64,000 nt of DNA from Candidatus Tisiphia endosymbiont of Nemotelus nigrinus (GTDB taxonomy: Bacteria > Pseudomonadota > Alphaproteobacteria > Rickettsiales > Rickettsiaceae). Numbering within the stretch: the first letter of the stretch is position 1; each line of letters starts with the position of its first letter. Below the pieces are notes generated by a model. The model searched no databases, was not told where the DNA came from, and saw only the letters and a program-made list of their open reading frames with translations. Positions 28,829 through 39,332 of the stretch are shown here, piece by piece. Made by a program: the position numbers and the translations under genes. The DNA lies in contig NZ_OZ032151.1 of the NCBI RefSeq assembly GCF_964026475.1, positions 558,001 through 622,000 of the forward strand. The letters are read 5' to 3'.

Positions 28829-29641
28829 ATGAAAATAGTAACTTGGAATATTAATTCCATACGTTTGCGACTTAGTTTGCTTAAAAGATTAATAGAGGAA
28901 CATCGACCTGATATTATATCGCTGCAAGAGACCAAAACAGTTAATGAGTTATTTCCTAATCAAGCCATTAATGATATGGGTTATCAGCATATATATTATT
29001 CAGGACAAAAATCTTATAATGGAGTAGCAATTTTATCGAAATTTCCTGTTACTAATATGTTCTCCCTTGAGTTATATAATGGTGATAAAAGGCATCTAGC
29101 CATTGAAGTTCTGGGTATTGAGATACATAATTTTTATGTACCTGCTGGTGGAGACATAGCTGATGCGAATATCAATGAAAAATTTAAACATAAATTGGCA
29201 TACTTAAAATTAGCACAACAATGGTTGACCACTAATCGTAGTAAAGATAGTAAGATTATCATAATGGGAGATCTAAATATTGCGCCACATGAACATGATG
29301 TATGGTCTAGTCGTCAATTGCGTAATGTTGTTAGCCATACAGACATAGAGCGTTCAACCTTGTTGGAGTTACAAAACTCCTTAGGTTTTATTGATAGTAG
29401 CCGCTATTTCATACCATATGACAAGAAATTTTATACTTGGTGGAGTTATAGAAATGTAGATTGGCAAAAATCTAATCGGGGACGTAGATTAGATCATATC
29501 TGGACTAGTTGTAACTTACAAGATAAGATGTTATCAGTTAACTCATTATCGGAGGCTAGGGGGTGGCTTCAACCTTCTGATCATGTACCATATTTTTTAA
29601 CATTGAATATTGCTGTTAACAAAGATATGTATCTATGGTAA
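28829..29641 (+). CDS. xthA: Exodeoxyribonuclease III
   Basis: 270 aa; AAGGAGGAGC precedes the ATG. AP endonuclease and 3'-5' exonuclease for base excision repair. All the EEP-fold motifs are present: TWNINSIRLRL, SLQETK (metal-binding Glu), YNGVAILSK, MGDLNIAPHEHDVW, RRLDHIWTS and SDHVPYFLTL (catalytic Asp-His). Full length for the family. It lies 73 bases after dsbB, possibly in one transcript. Confidence 0.96.
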   Translation: MKIVTWNINSIRLRLSLLKRLIEEHRPDIISLQETKTVNELFPNQAINDMGYQHIYYSGQKSYNGVAILSKFPVTNMFSLELYNGDKRHLAIEVLGIEIHNFYVPAGGDIADANINEKFKHKLAYLKLAQQWLTTNRSKDSKIIIMGDLNIAPHEHDVWSSRQLRNVVSHTDIERSTLLELQNSLGFIDSSRYFIPYDKKFYTWWSYRNVDWQKSNRGRRLDHIWTSCNLQDKMLSVNSLSEARGWLQPSDHVPYFLTLNIAVNKDMYLW

Positions 29642-29746
29642 AATATTTGGGAAATAATGAGTATACTCGAATGCTTTGAAGAATTAGTTCTGCAAATACT
29701 TGCGAGGTATTTGCCATAATAGTACTTACATTTTTTATTAGACCTC

Positions 29747-29949
29747 TAAGGTGTTCTCTTTTGTCTAGACACTGTTAACAAAGCTTATTTAATTGGTGAA
29801 TAAAGTCTTTTTTGCTGCAAATTATAAGATTTTTTTGAAATAGGTATACTATTCCGGCAAAAATCTTATTAATTTTCGCTAAAAAATCCATTAATTCATC
29901 AATCAAATAAGATTTGTTAACAGTGTCTAGACAAAAGGAGACCACCTTA
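29747..29949. repeat. MITE-like element, about 203 bp
   Basis: Near-perfect terminal inverted repeats of about 44 bp (TAAGGTG... TTTTGTCTAGACACTGTTAACAAA on the left; the inverse on the right) around a short AT-rich core with no ORF. The left half recurs inside another element at about 43916-44000. The rest of 29642-30122 holds no other feature. Confidence 0.85.
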
Positions 29950-30122
29950 GTTAAATTTCTCTATATAATTTATTACTTTTTTCTTAAATCTTCACTATAT
30001 GGGCTTGTTGATATTTTCCTCTTATTTTTATCATATTACCTAATACAATAGGTTTTACTTTATATCTCAAATTATCTAAATTTTTGTCTGTACAAAGGGA
30101 ATCATCTCACCTATTTTAAGAA

Positions 30123-30935
30123 TTATATGTTTTCTTGGTTTTTAGCATGTTTTTTATTATTTAACATCTCTCTTGCTTTAGCAAGTCTTATAAACCGTGC
30201 AAAAGCAAGAATCATAGAGTCAACAAAACCATCAAAACCAAATACCCAATACCGTCTTATAAAGAATGATTTTAGAAAATAAGAAATAGTTTCTGTAGCA
30301 ATCCTTATTCTTGATGGATTCCTACCTAGTTTGACTAAATCTTCTGCTTGCTCAGAAGAATAAAAATTTGCTTTAGCTACTAATTGCTCAATTGACATGC
30401 CAGTTCTATGATAAATTATACCATTTAAATCATAGATTTTACCTTGTGAGTTAATATCTGGATTAAATAACACCGAATCATGAGTAGTAGTACTATTATT
30501 ATTAGAAAAACTACTATATTTACGATTATATAATCTGATAAATTTATGATAAGGAGCAAAACGACGAACTTTATGATCGTTACGGTGCAATATAACATTT
30601 TTAGTACGATAAGCTAAATAATTATCTTGAATATTTGAAGCGAATATAAATTCTATTTCATCCTGTAATTCTTTTGACAATTCTTCATCAGCGTCAATAT
30701 TTAATATCCAATCATTCTGACACAAATTCTCACCAAAAGTTTTTTGTTTAACATAACCACTCCATTCATTAAAAATTACTTTGCTCCCTAAATCTCTGAC
30801 AATTTGTACTGTATCATCAGTGCTACCACTATCAACAACAATAATCTCTCCCACAATGTCCTTAACACTGTTGATAGCTCTTGTCACTCTAGCGGCTTCA
30901 TTTTTTGTGATAATAAAAGCTGAAATCTTTAACAT
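30123..30935 (-). CDS. Family 2 glycosyltransferase (WaaE/KdtX-like)
   Basis: About 270 aa from ATG 30935 (MLKISAFIITKNEAARV); an earlier in-frame ATG at 30965 reads through a repeat arm and is unlikely. GT-A fold signatures are VDSGSTDDT for nucleotide binding and LNIDADEEL for the DxD-like metal site, as in LPS-core beta-glucosyltransferases. A C-terminal hydrophobic helix-rich part (FLKSFFIRRYWVFGFDGFVDSM) follows the family pattern. Likely role is adding a sugar to lipopolysaccharide; acceptor unknown. Confidence 0.88.
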   Translation of the reverse strand: MLKISAFIITKNEAARVTRAINSVKDIVGEIIVVDSGSTDDTVQIVRDLGSKVIFNEWSGYVKQKTFGENLCQNDWILNIDADEELSKELQDEIEFIFASNIQDNYLAYRTKNVILHRNDHKVRRFAPYHKFIRLYNRKYSSFSNNNSTTTHDSVLFNPDINSQGKIYDLNGIIYHRTGMSIEQLVAKANFYSSEQAEDLVKLGRNPSRIRIATETISYFLKSFFIRRYWVFGFDGFVDSMILAFARFIRLAKAREMLNNKKHAKNQENI

Positions 30936-31404
30936 ATGACTCCTTATAGCTAACCTAATTAACATTACACCAAATTTACAGCCATCATTGCAAGCTGATA
31001 TATCTCCATGAAATTAGTCGCTAACAAATAATAAAAAATCACCTGCATTATTAAACCAATAATAGGATATAGTCAAGATATGCAAAAATTTTGCCAAGCA
31101 AACACCACGAATAAACACCTATTTTTTTACTTGAATACAATAAATTAGTTATCTCCGATAGCATCCTAGAGAGATAGCAAAATTTGGTCATGATGTCAAG
31201 TTTATGGCACTGCAATTTGTTAAACCATATGTTAAAAGCAATATTATTTTTTTCTTGCATTTTTGGGTAGTTCCATACATGAATTTAGGAACTTATAACA
31301 ATATCAAGAAACTACTTGGGTTAGCTATATTTTAAAAGTTATTTACAAAAATATACATAATGCTATTGTTTGAGCAAGGTCTAATTACTAAGTATGGAGA
31401 ATAT
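30936..31404. repeat. Intergenic region with several repeat fragments
   Basis: No gene is supported. It holds an outer repeat arm (30947-30975, TATAGCTAACCTAATTAACAT), an inverted copy of the 10925-11040 repeat (about 30985-31110), a piece TTAGTTATCTCCGATAGCAT (31146-31165) that matches the right end of the element at 43860-44079, and TTCTTGCATTTTTGGGTAGT (31252-31271), which also occurs at 2208-2227. Confidence 0.65.
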
Positions 31405-32202
31405 ATGCAAATTGTGGGTTTACTTGATGGTAAGAAAGGATTAATTACAGGCGTCGCTAATAATTTATCAATATCTTGGGCTATTGCCCAAATGGTCAAA
31501 GAACATGGGGCAGACTTAGCTCTTACCTACCAAGGAGAAATGCTTGAAAAACGCGTTCGACCTCTTGCTGAAGAAATTGGTTGTAATTTTGTTGTTCCAT
31601 GTGATGTAACGAGTGAAGAGTCACTTGATAATTTGTTTAAGATTATTGAACAAAAATGGGGTAAACTTGATTTCTTGGTTCATTCTATCGCTTTTTCTGA
31701 CCGAAATGAATTAAAAGGTAGATATATAGATACTACACTACCTAATTTTCTTAATAGCATGAATATATCATGTTATTCTCTAACTGCTATGGCAAAACGG
31801 GCAGAACCTTTGATGAAAGATGGCGGTAGTATCCTTACTCTGACTTATTATGGTTCCCAAAAGGTAGTCCGTAATTATAATGTGATGGGACCTGCTAAAG
31901 CTGCATTAGAATGTAGTGTAAAATATCTTGCAACTGATATGGGATCAAATAATATCCGAGTAAATGCTATATCGGCTGGTCCTATAAAAACTCTAGCCTC
32001 TAGTGGTATTAGTGATTTCAAAACTATGTTAGCTTCCCATGAGGCTACGTCACCATTACGCAGAAATATTTCTTCTAGTGATGTGGCAGGAGCTGCTTTA
32101 TACTTGCTGAGTAACTTATCATCCGGAGTTACTGGTGAAATGCATTATGTTGATGGTGGATTTAACACTACAGTAGGGATGGATGTTGGTGCTAGCTCTT
32201 AG
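31405..32202 (+). CDS. fabI: Enoyl-[acyl-carrier-protein] reductase (NADH)
   Basis: 265 aa from ATG 31405, with GGAG 8 bases upstream; an upstream in-frame ATG at 31360 lacks family likeness. It performs the last reduction of fatty-acid elongation. The FabI Rossmann start is GLLDGKKGLITGVANNLSISWAIA. The catalytic Tyr-X6-Lys is in YNVMGPAKAAL, and the C-terminal GAALYLLSNLSSGVTGEMHYVDGG is typical. Intact. Confidence 0.96.
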   Translation: MQIVGLLDGKKGLITGVANNLSISWAIAQMVKEHGADLALTYQGEMLEKRVRPLAEEIGCNFVVPCDVTSEESLDNLFKIIEQKWGKLDFLVHSIAFSDRNELKGRYIDTTLPNFLNSMNISCYSLTAMAKRAEPLMKDGGSILTLTYYGSQKVVRNYNVMGPAKAALECSVKYLATDMGSNNIRVNAISAGPIKTLASSGISDFKTMLASHEATSPLRRNISSSDVAGAALYLLSNLSSGVTGEMHYVDGGFNTTVGMDVGASS

Positions 32203-32337
32203 CAATCCCTTGCTCTCTTGAATTGGCATACTATTGGCTGCTCCGCACAAAATATTTGTGCGGATAAACGTGACTAGTTGTACTTCTTACATTTTTCCAT
32301 CCCTTGTTTTTCGTTCCAATTGTTCAAACCATTTGAA

Positions 32338-32483
32338 TAGACTTGCTGCATAAATCAAAGATAGTTGAGGGATTTTTAGGAGAAACGAAGCCGAGCGCCG
32401 CAGCGTACAAAGATGTACGTGAGGAGCGGAGGCGAGTTTCGAAGACAAAATCACCAACTAGATTGACTTATGTAGCAAGTCTA
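32338..32483. repeat. 146-bp palindromic element, copy 1 (flanks RM gene)
   Basis: Terminal inverted repeats TAGACTTGCTGCATAA and TTGACTTATGTAGCAAGTCTA. The core has AGGAGAAACGAAGCCGAGCG and GGAGGCGAGTTTCG. The same 146-bp element lies in the same orientation at 35208-35353; partial pieces also occur near 59800-59850. Nothing else is seen in 32203-32497. Confidence 0.88.
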
Positions 32484-32497
32484 ATGTCAAATCAAGA

Positions 32498-35077
32498 TTA
32501 TAAACCAATATCAACTTTTATATTTTCTATTCTTTCAAGTTTTCTTGTTATATTATTCTTTATTTCGGTGATTTTGCGATATTTCTCTGCTATCTCCTTT
32601 TGTTTTGGTAAATCAAATTCACCTGTTGCAGTAATTGGGATTTTGATTTCAATATTTCTTGTTCTTTCTATGGTTGGCTTGTATTCCCAGTTAAAGTTAT
32701 TTTTATCTAATACTTTTTGTAATTCAAACGATAGATATAAACAATCAAGATTATCACATTTTGGGATATATAATCTTGCATCTCCATTTATGCTAAATTT
32801 ATGTTTTGACCTATAAAAAACTGTGCCAGCATATCCATTGGTAGTAATCTGGATAGATTCAACATCATGATCAAAATGATTTATATAACCTAAAACACCA
32901 TCTTGTTGTGTGTTTGCTGAGTAGACAGGATACAAACCTTTATGTTCCTTTATATAGGTCTTAGTGTATTTTGCTATTCCTTTTTTTATATTAAAAATAT
33001 CCTCTATTTTTACATTTTGGCAATATTTAATTTCGTCATTAATTTTATGAAATCCAATATCTTGCAAAGATGTAGTAAACTCATTACAGCTCGTTGCTAA
33101 ATCGCTAATTATATCACTAAACTCACTAATTGAGACTAATTGGTCTATTTTTTCAATACCTAATTCAATTTTTTCTTCTTTACTCCACCATCTTTCTACA
33201 GACCAGTTTTTATCACTGTCAAATTCATTTATCGAAACTATCTTACACCTCCTATCATGATTAAGAGTTGCAAAATACTTCTTATTGCCCTTAAAAGCAT
33301 TATACAAATTTACCGCTTCTTTTAAGTCGTCTTGCTCGATATCAAATCTATTTACATCCCTACTTTCACCTATTTCACTGACTAAATAAGTGAATACAGG
33401 ATCAGTTTGAATATCAGAAATATCAGATTTTTTTGTAATTGCTAAAATATAGGTCTTTTTTTGTGTTGTAAAAAATGTCTTTAATGGCAAAGAAACAATT
33501 GCGTCAATATAACAACTATCTAAAATATATTGCCTTAAATTTTTATCATTCTGTCTATTAAAGATACCGTCAGGTACAACTATAAAAGCCTTGCCACCTT
33601 TTTTTAGAGCTTTAATGATCCACTCCATAAAAAGCCCTTCAATACCCATGGCATTGATTTTATAGTGGTTTTTTAAAGTAAGACTCTTAGATATTTCTTT
33701 TTTTAAATTACTACTTCCACTTGTTACATAAGGGGGATTTGTTAAAATTAAATCATATTTCTCTTCTTCTGTTTCAGAAAGCGTACCAAGTATTGAGTTT
33801 GTTTTTAAAATGAAACTATCATTAAATATTTTAGCAAATTCTTTAGTTAGTCCAATATTGCCCTTTATAAGTTCACAAAAATAAATAAGCATATTGGCTT
33901 TTGCTAAAATGATGGTTTTTTGTTCATCTTTGTCAAAACCTTTATCAAAACCAACTATTTTAACTTTTTGTATTATTTTATTGTTTTCAACTTTAAAAAG
34001 CTTATCAAGATTATCTTTTATAAATTCTAACGGAAATTTACCCACTCCGCATGCTGGATCGCAAATAGTCATCCCTTCTTTTAACTCACCTTCTGCCATT
34101 TCATTGATAGCACAAACAACTTTAATCGGAGTAAAAAACTGTCCCCATTCCTTTTTACTGATACTTTCTTTTAAAAAACTTTCGAATAGCTTACTTTTAA
34201 AATCATGGTCAATATGTTCAAGTTTCCCATAATCTCTAAACTTGTGTAACACTTTTCTGAAGACTGTTCCATAACTATCAACAGCTTTTTGTTCTTTGCT
34301 GATAAATATGCTACCATTTATTATGGTGGTCTTGTCTAGAACATTTTCAGGAAACAACTCTTTTATTTGTGGTCTGATAATATTTGCGTAATGTTGCAAA
34401 ACTGTGTTAGTTTCATTGCCTTCTTCATACATCCGCAGTAAAGTATAAAAATTATAAGTACCTTGTAATATTTTTAAATCACTTAGATATTTGAATATAA
34501 ATAATTCAACAAAGGTGTATAAGCAATTCTCAGGGGTTGCCCCGCTAACACTCCAAACATCTTGCCATATTTGTTTTGCTAGATCTGTTGGATTGACTAG
34601 TTTCTTTGGTAAAATTCTATCATTTTTCTCATTTATTGATTGTATTATTTCATTGATAACTTTTTGTAAGTTTATATCTTTGGAGTCAAAAAGATATTTA
34701 AAATCATCGCCTTCTTCGGTTTTTACGTTATTACCAGTAGCAACATTAATCCATATCGTCTCTTGGGTATCAGTTGCAATAATTAATTTTGTTTTTAGTT
34801 TTTTGGCAACCTCAATTTCTTGCAGAATGGCATTATTTTTTTTATCCTTGGTATTAAAATTTTTAGGTTGTTTAAATTCCACAATAGCAATAACTTCTTT
34901 TTGTTTGGTAATAATGCCATCAACTCTCTTGTTTAATACATCTCCATAATCTATACTTCTTATTATATCAGCTTTTTTTAAATCACTAATAGTTGTTGCA
35001 CCAATATTATAAAAATTCCAAGTCCCTATTTTTTGGGGATTCTTGATTAAATCTCGTTGTAGAAGTTCTTCGCTCAT
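32498..35077 (-). CDS. Single-chain restriction-modification enzyme (Type IIG-like)
   Basis: 859 aa from ATG 35077 (MSEELLQRDL). The N-terminus has a PD-(D/E)XK nuclease core: VDGII with D53, then IVEFK with E67 and K69. A helical linker leads to an HsdM-like adenine methyltransferase: QFFTPIKVV, SAM motif DPACGVGKFPLEF (about 335) and catalytic NPPY (about 445). The C-terminus (from about 690: IFNIKKGIAKYTKTY...YPVYSANT) resembles one HsdS-type target-recognition domain ending in a coiled coil. Restriction, modification and specificity are therefore in one chain. The recognition site is unknown. No helicase is present. It appears intact and sits between two 146-bp repeats. Confidence 0.9.
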   Translation of the reverse strand: MSEELLQRDLIKNPQKIGTWNFYNIGATTISDLKKADIIRSIDYGDVLNKRVDGIITKQKEVIAIVEFKQPKNFNTKDKKNNAILQEIEVAKKLKTKLIIATDTQETIWINVATGNNVKTEEGDDFKYLFDSKDINLQKVINEIIQSINEKNDRILPKKLVNPTDLAKQIWQDVWSVSGATPENCLYTFVELFIFKYLSDLKILQGTYNFYTLLRMYEEGNETNTVLQHYANIIRPQIKELFPENVLDKTTIINGSIFISKEQKAVDSYGTVFRKVLHKFRDYGKLEHIDHDFKSKLFESFLKESISKKEWGQFFTPIKVVCAINEMAEGELKEGMTICDPACGVGKFPLEFIKDNLDKLFKVENNKIIQKVKIVGFDKGFDKDEQKTIILAKANMLIYFCELIKGNIGLTKEFAKIFNDSFILKTNSILGTLSETEEEKYDLILTNPPYVTSGSSNLKKEISKSLTLKNHYKINAMGIEGLFMEWIIKALKKGGKAFIVVPDGIFNRQNDKNLRQYILDSCYIDAIVSLPLKTFFTTQKKTYILAITKKSDISDIQTDPVFTYLVSEIGESRDVNRFDIEQDDLKEAVNLYNAFKGNKKYFATLNHDRRCKIVSINEFDSDKNWSVERWWSKEEKIELGIEKIDQLVSISEFSDIISDLATSCNEFTTSLQDIGFHKINDEIKYCQNVKIEDIFNIKKGIAKYTKTYIKEHKGLYPVYSANTQQDGVLGYINHFDHDVESIQITTNGYAGTVFYRSKHKFSINGDARLYIPKCDNLDCLYLSFELQKVLDKNNFNWEYKPTIERTRNIEIKIPITATGEFDLPKQKEIAEKYRKITEIKNNITRKLERIENIKVDIGL

Positions 35078-35207
35078 AATTAAATCACACAATTATTCAA
35101 TAACAATTCAAAAATAATATTATTACTCCTTTAGTTATATCCAAAATAAAACTCATCGACAATAGATACTTAAGATATTTTTTACTAGACACTGATTCAA
35201 ATAATAC

Positions 35208-35353
35208 TAGACTTCCTGCATAAGTCAGAGATAGTTGAGGGATTTTTAGGAGAAACGAAGCCGAGTACCGCAGCGTACATAGACGTATGTGAGGAACGGA
35301 GGCGAGTTTCGACGACAAAATCACCAACTAGATTGACTTATGCAGGAAGTCTA
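35208..35353. repeat. 146-bp palindromic element, copy 2 (flanks RM gene)
   Basis: Arms TAGACTTCCTGCATAAGTCA and TGACTTATGCAGGAAGTCTA are nearly perfect. Its core closely matches 32338-32483. It lies 130 bases upstream of the restriction-modification start codon. The rest of 35093-35486 is AT-rich with no other feature. Confidence 0.88.
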
Positions 35354-35486
35354 CTAAGTAATTGAAATTATAGTTCAACCTTAAAGCATACTAATCCTTT
35401 CAACAACAATAATAATTTAGGCTAGACATATGATGAAACTTAGTCTAATCTCCCCTATATTTAAGACCTGATGTTATTAATTTATT

Positions 35487-36536
35487 ATGGATAATCTAAA
35501 CCAAATATTAAAATCTGCTCAAAGCAGTATCGAGTCTGTTCAATCTCTATCAGAATTACAACAAATTAGGGTAGAGTTTCTTGGGAAAAAAAGCCTACTT
35601 AATCAAGAAATGAAGAAACTAGGTGGTCTTGAACTAGACGATCGAAAGAAGTTAGGCGAGGTAGTTAATCTGCTTAAAGAGCAGGTTAGTGATTTGCTAC
35701 AAGCAAAACAAACTATCTTGGAGGAATTTGAATTAAATAAGCAGTTTGCTGAAGAAAAGACAGATTTAACCATTCCAGCTAGACAATATAGGAGGGGAAG
35801 CATCCACCCCATTACCCAAGCTACCGAAGAATTAATTCAAATATTTGCAAAATTTGGGCTAACTATTAAGGATGGTCCGACTATAGAAAATGATTGGTAT
35901 AATTTCACTGCCCTCAATTTTTATGAAGATCACCCCGCTAGGCAGATGCATGACACTTTTTACCTAAAAGCAGAAGAAGGGGCAGATATACAATTACTAC
36001 GCACCCATACTTCACCAATACAAATCAGAACCATGCAAAATGATAAACCATCTTTTAGGTTTATTGCTCCTGGTAGAACTTATAGATCTGATTCTGATAT
36101 GACCCATACACCGATGTTCCATCAGATTGAAGGTCTAGTACTCGATGAAAATATTAATATGGGACATTTAAAATACCTTATCACGGAATTTATTAAAGAT
36201 TTTTTTGAACAAACAAATATTGAAGTGCGTTTTAGACCAAGCTTCTTCCCATTTACTGAACCATCTGCCGAAGTGGATATTAAGATGCAGGGTAGCGATA
36301 AATGGCTAGAGGTGCTTGGCTGTGGTATGGTTCATCCAAACGTTCTTAAAAATGTTAATATAGACAGTAATCATTATCAGGGATTTGCTTTTGGGCTAGG
36401 TGTTGAGCGTTTTGCCATGCTAAAATACGGAATCAAGGATCTCAGACAGTTTTTTGAAGGAGATATAAGATGGTTAAAACACTATAATTTCTCTGCTTTC
36501 GATATACCAACTCTAGCTGGGGGGTTAACAAGATGA
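35487..36536 (+). CDS. pheS: Phenylalanyl-tRNA synthetase alpha subunit
   Basis: 349 aa. The catalytic subunit of the alpha2-beta2 enzyme that charges tRNA-Phe. An N-terminal coiled coil (about 1-95) precedes the class II core: [14 protein letters not shown], motif 2 [44 protein letters not shown], and motif 3 [18 protein letters not shown]. Its stop overlaps the pheT start (ATGA), so the subunits are translationally coupled. Confidence 0.98.
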   Translation: MDNLNQILKSAQSSIESVQSLSELQQIRVEFLGKKSLLNQEMKKLGGLELDDRKKLGEVVNLLKEQVSDLLQAKQTILEEFELNKQFAEEKTDLTIPARQYRRGSIHPITQATEELIQIFAKFGLTIKDGPTIENDWYNFTALNFYEDHPARQMHDTFYLKAEEGADIQLLRTHTSPIQIRTMQNDKPSFRFIAPGRTYRSDSDMTHTPMFHQIEGLVLDENINMGHLKYLITEFIKDFFEQTNIEVRFRPSFFPFTEPSAEVDIKMQGSDKWLEVLGCGMVHPNVLKNVNIDSNHYQGFAFGLGVERFAMLKYGIKDLRQFFEGDIRWLKHYNFSAFDIPTLAGGLTR

Positions 36537-38914
36537 AATTTACTCTATCATGGTTAAAAAAATTCTTAGATACTGAGAGTACTGTTGCAGATATTGCTGA
36601 CTGTTTGACCATGCTTGGTCTAGAAGTGGAAGAAATAATAGATAGAAGGACGGAGCTAAAGGATTTTGAAGTAGCTCACATATTATCTACTAAACCCCAT
36701 CCATCGGCGGATAAACTTAAGATATGTCAAGTCCAAACTAATGAGGAAATTTTACAAATAGTTTGTGGAGCAAGTAATGCTAGGGAGAATATTAAAGTAG
36801 TATTGGCAAAAATTGGCTGTGAAATTCCAAATGGTAAATTTAAAATTAAAGAATCAGTAATTCGTGGAGAAAAAAGTTGCGGAATGTTATGTTCTGAAGA
36901 AGAACTATTAGTGGGGACTAATTCTGATGGTATAATAGAACTGATGCCCGATGCTAAGATAGGAGAGTCACTTATACAATATTATGGGTATGGTGATCCA
37001 ATCTTTGATATTAATGTTACCCCAAATCGTGGTGACGCTCTTGGAATCTATGGTATAGCTAGAGACCTAGCTAGCAAGGGTATCGGTACGCTTAAAGAAT
37101 TAGCAATAGCGGAAATTGCTGGAGAATTTGAATCTACATTAACCTTACAGGTAGAGAATAAAGAAGCCTGCCCATTATTCGCCTTTCGAGAAATAAGGAA
37201 TTTACAAAATAAGGCTAGCCCTGATTGGTTGAAACAATTGTTGCAAAATATTGGAGTGAAATCAGTTTCTGCCGTAGTGGATGTTACTAACTACATCTCA
37301 TACAGTTTCGGGCAACCAATGCACGCCTATGATAGAAATAAATTATTAGATAATGTCCAAGTTGCAACTCTTAAAGAAAGAACTAAATTTATAGCTTTAA
37401 ATGGTAAAGAGTATGCTTTAGATTCAGGAGATTTGGTAATTCAAGATAATAGGCAAGTATTAGCTCTGGCTGGCATTATAGGTGGGGATAATAGTAGTTG
37501 TACAATTGGAACGAAAAATATCGTACTAGAGGCGGCATGTTTTTCTCCTAAATATATTACTAAAACTGCCAGGCGTCTGCAGGTTGATACTGATTCGCGT
37601 TATCGTTTTGAACGTAATATTGATCAAAAATTTACCTTAAAAGCCTTAAATATTGCAAGTAAAATGATTTTAGCTATTTGTGGAGGTGAAATTTCTGATA
37701 TAGTGTATAATGAGGGGTTTGCTTTTGTGCAAAAATCCTTGGACTTCCCTATAAATTGCCTAGCTAAAATAACCGGTCTAAACTTAAGCAAAACAGAGAT
37801 TTGTAACATTTTAAAAAATCTTGGCTTTATTATAGTAGATATAGGCGATACTCTCAAACTTACCATACCATCCTGGCGGTATGACATCACAATTAAAGAA
37901 GATATTGTTGAAGAAATTGTTCGTATTTACGGCTATGACAAATTAGAGCCGATTAAATTACCAGAAATGCAACTAACAAGGATTATACCTAAAGAGCAAC
38001 GAAGAATTTCTGATATTAAAAGAATTTTAGCCAGTTATGGGTATGATGAGGTAGTAACAAATTCATTCATGGATAGTGAAATAGCAAAATTATTTGCTCC
38101 AATAAAAGAGAAGTTATTTTTGCTAAATCCTATTAATGTTGATAATAATTATATGCGACCTAGCATCATTCCTAAATTACTTAAATTAGTTCAAAAGAAT
38201 TTAACAAGATCCATTAAAGAAATTGCTTTGATGGAATTGGGACCAATCTTTAACTCTTGTACATCAGATGGAGAATTAATTTTTGCTTCTGCAGTAAGAT
38301 GTGGGCTATATAATGAAAAAGATTGTCATTCTGCAGCTCGCTTAGTAGATGTTTTTGATATTAAATCTGACTTAGAAAATGTTTTAAATTATGTAGGTCT
38401 ACCGATTGATAAGTGTCAATTTGCTCCTATTGATTTACCTTATTACCATCCGACAAAATCAAGCCTTATAAAACTTGGTAAAAATGTTATAGCCTATTTT
38501 GGGCAAATTCATCCCTCTATATTAAAACATTTTGATATTGACTGTCAGATATTTGCCTTTGAAATAGATATTGCCAATATACCATTTGCTAAAGCAAAAT
38601 TTGCTAAAAGAGACGAGTTTATTGTTTCTGACTTCCAGCCAACCTTTAGAGACTATGCTTTTGTAGTTGATCTAGAGCAGCCGGTTAGCAAGATAATTGC
38701 TTATATCAAGAATTCTAATAAAAAAATGATAAAGTCTGTTGATCTATTTGATGTGTACTCGGGAGATAAACTGCCTTCCGGTAAAAAATCGGTGGCTATT
38801 AAGGTGCAATTTCAAGCAGATGATCGGACGTTAAATGAAGCAGACCTAAATTTATTAAATCAAGAAGTTGTTACAACTGCTTATGAGAAATTTCAAGGTA
38901 AATTAAGAGAATAA
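36533..38914 (+). CDS. pheT: Phenylalanyl-tRNA synthetase beta subunit
   Basis: 793 aa. Domains in order: N-terminal tRNA-binding OB fold (about 40-150; [29 protein letters not shown]), B3/B4 editing region (about 210-370, with [20 protein letters not shown]), B5 (about 400-475, ending [24 protein letters not shown]), a catalytic-like core, and the C-terminal FDX-ACB anticodon-binding domain (about 700-793; [15 protein letters not shown]). Full length. Partner of pheS directly upstream. Confidence 0.98.
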   Translation: MKFTLSWLKKFLDTESTVADIADCLTMLGLEVEEIIDRRTELKDFEVAHILSTKPHPSADKLKICQVQTNEEILQIVCGASNARENIKVVLAKIGCEIPNGKFKIKESVIRGEKSCGMLCSEEELLVGTNSDGIIELMPDAKIGESLIQYYGYGDPIFDINVTPNRGDALGIYGIARDLASKGIGTLKELAIAEIAGEFESTLTLQVENKEACPLFAFREIRNLQNKASPDWLKQLLQNIGVKSVSAVVDVTNYISYSFGQPMHAYDRNKLLDNVQVATLKERTKFIALNGKEYALDSGDLVIQDNRQVLALAGIIGGDNSSCTIGTKNIVLEAACFSPKYITKTARRLQVDTDSRYRFERNIDQKFTLKALNIASKMILAICGGEISDIVYNEGFAFVQKSLDFPINCLAKITGLNLSKTEICNILKNLGFIIVDIGDTLKLTIPSWRYDITIKEDIVEEIVRIYGYDKLEPIKLPEMQLTRIIPKEQRRISDIKRILASYGYDEVVTNSFMDSEIAKLFAPIKEKLFLLNPINVDNNYMRPSIIPKLLKLVQKNLTRSIKEIALMELGPIFNSCTSDGELIFASAVRCGLYNEKDCHSAARLVDVFDIKSDLENVLNYVGLPIDKCQFAPIDLPYYHPTKSSLIKLGKNVIAYFGQIHPSILKHFDIDCQIFAFEIDIANIPFAKAKFAKRDEFIVSDFQPTFRDYAFVVDLEQPVSKIIAYIKNSNKKMIKSVDLFDVYSGDKLPSGKKSVAIKVQFQADDRTLNEADLNLLNQEVVTTAYEKFQGKLRE

Positions 38915-38924
38915 ATAACTCATC

Positions 38925-39197
38925 TTACGCATGGCATTTAAAACTCATAGGGAAAGCAGCTTGGCGTCATTGCGAGGAGCTATTTTAGTCACAACTGTCG
39001 AAAGTTAGAAGAGGCAGCTGTTTTAGGCAAGGCAATGTCATTGCGAGAAGACCGAAGGTCGACGAAGCAATCCATAAAAGTAACCATAAATGGATTGCTT
39101 CGCCGGCTTACGCCTTCTCGCAATGACGCCGGTTATTTTTCCACAACCTTTAAGTTACCTTTAAAGTCTCTTCCTCTTCTAACTTTCGACAGTTGTG
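38925..39197. repeat. Nested palindromic repeats after pheT
   Basis: A half copy (38963-38990, GGCGTCATTGCGAGGAGC) is followed by a full two-layer element. Its outer arms CACAACTGTCGAAAGTTAGAA and TTCTAACTTTCGACAGTTGTG (38990-39197) enclose an inner palindrome with CATTGCGAGAAG, GACGAAGCAATCC, GGATTGCTTCG and CTTCTCGCAATGACG. Same architecture as upstream of sucA. The flanks TTACGCATGGCATTTAAAA and TTATGCGTAAGATG form a further outer pair. The remainder up to 39332 shows no gene. Confidence 0.85.
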
Positions 39198-39332
39198 GGA
39201 GTTATGCGTAAGATGAGTAAATAAAATTCCTGAATAAAGCAACTTTTTTAGCTAGGGTACTTGACTTAGTATAATTAATAAAGTTATACTGTATAATTAG
39301 GCTATCAGAAATAATTAATTTATGAGTGTTGT

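Noticed and set aside
31051..31260. 69-codon minus-strand ORF
   Set aside because: Made of repeat fragments also found at 2208, 10930 and 44060; no support as a gene.
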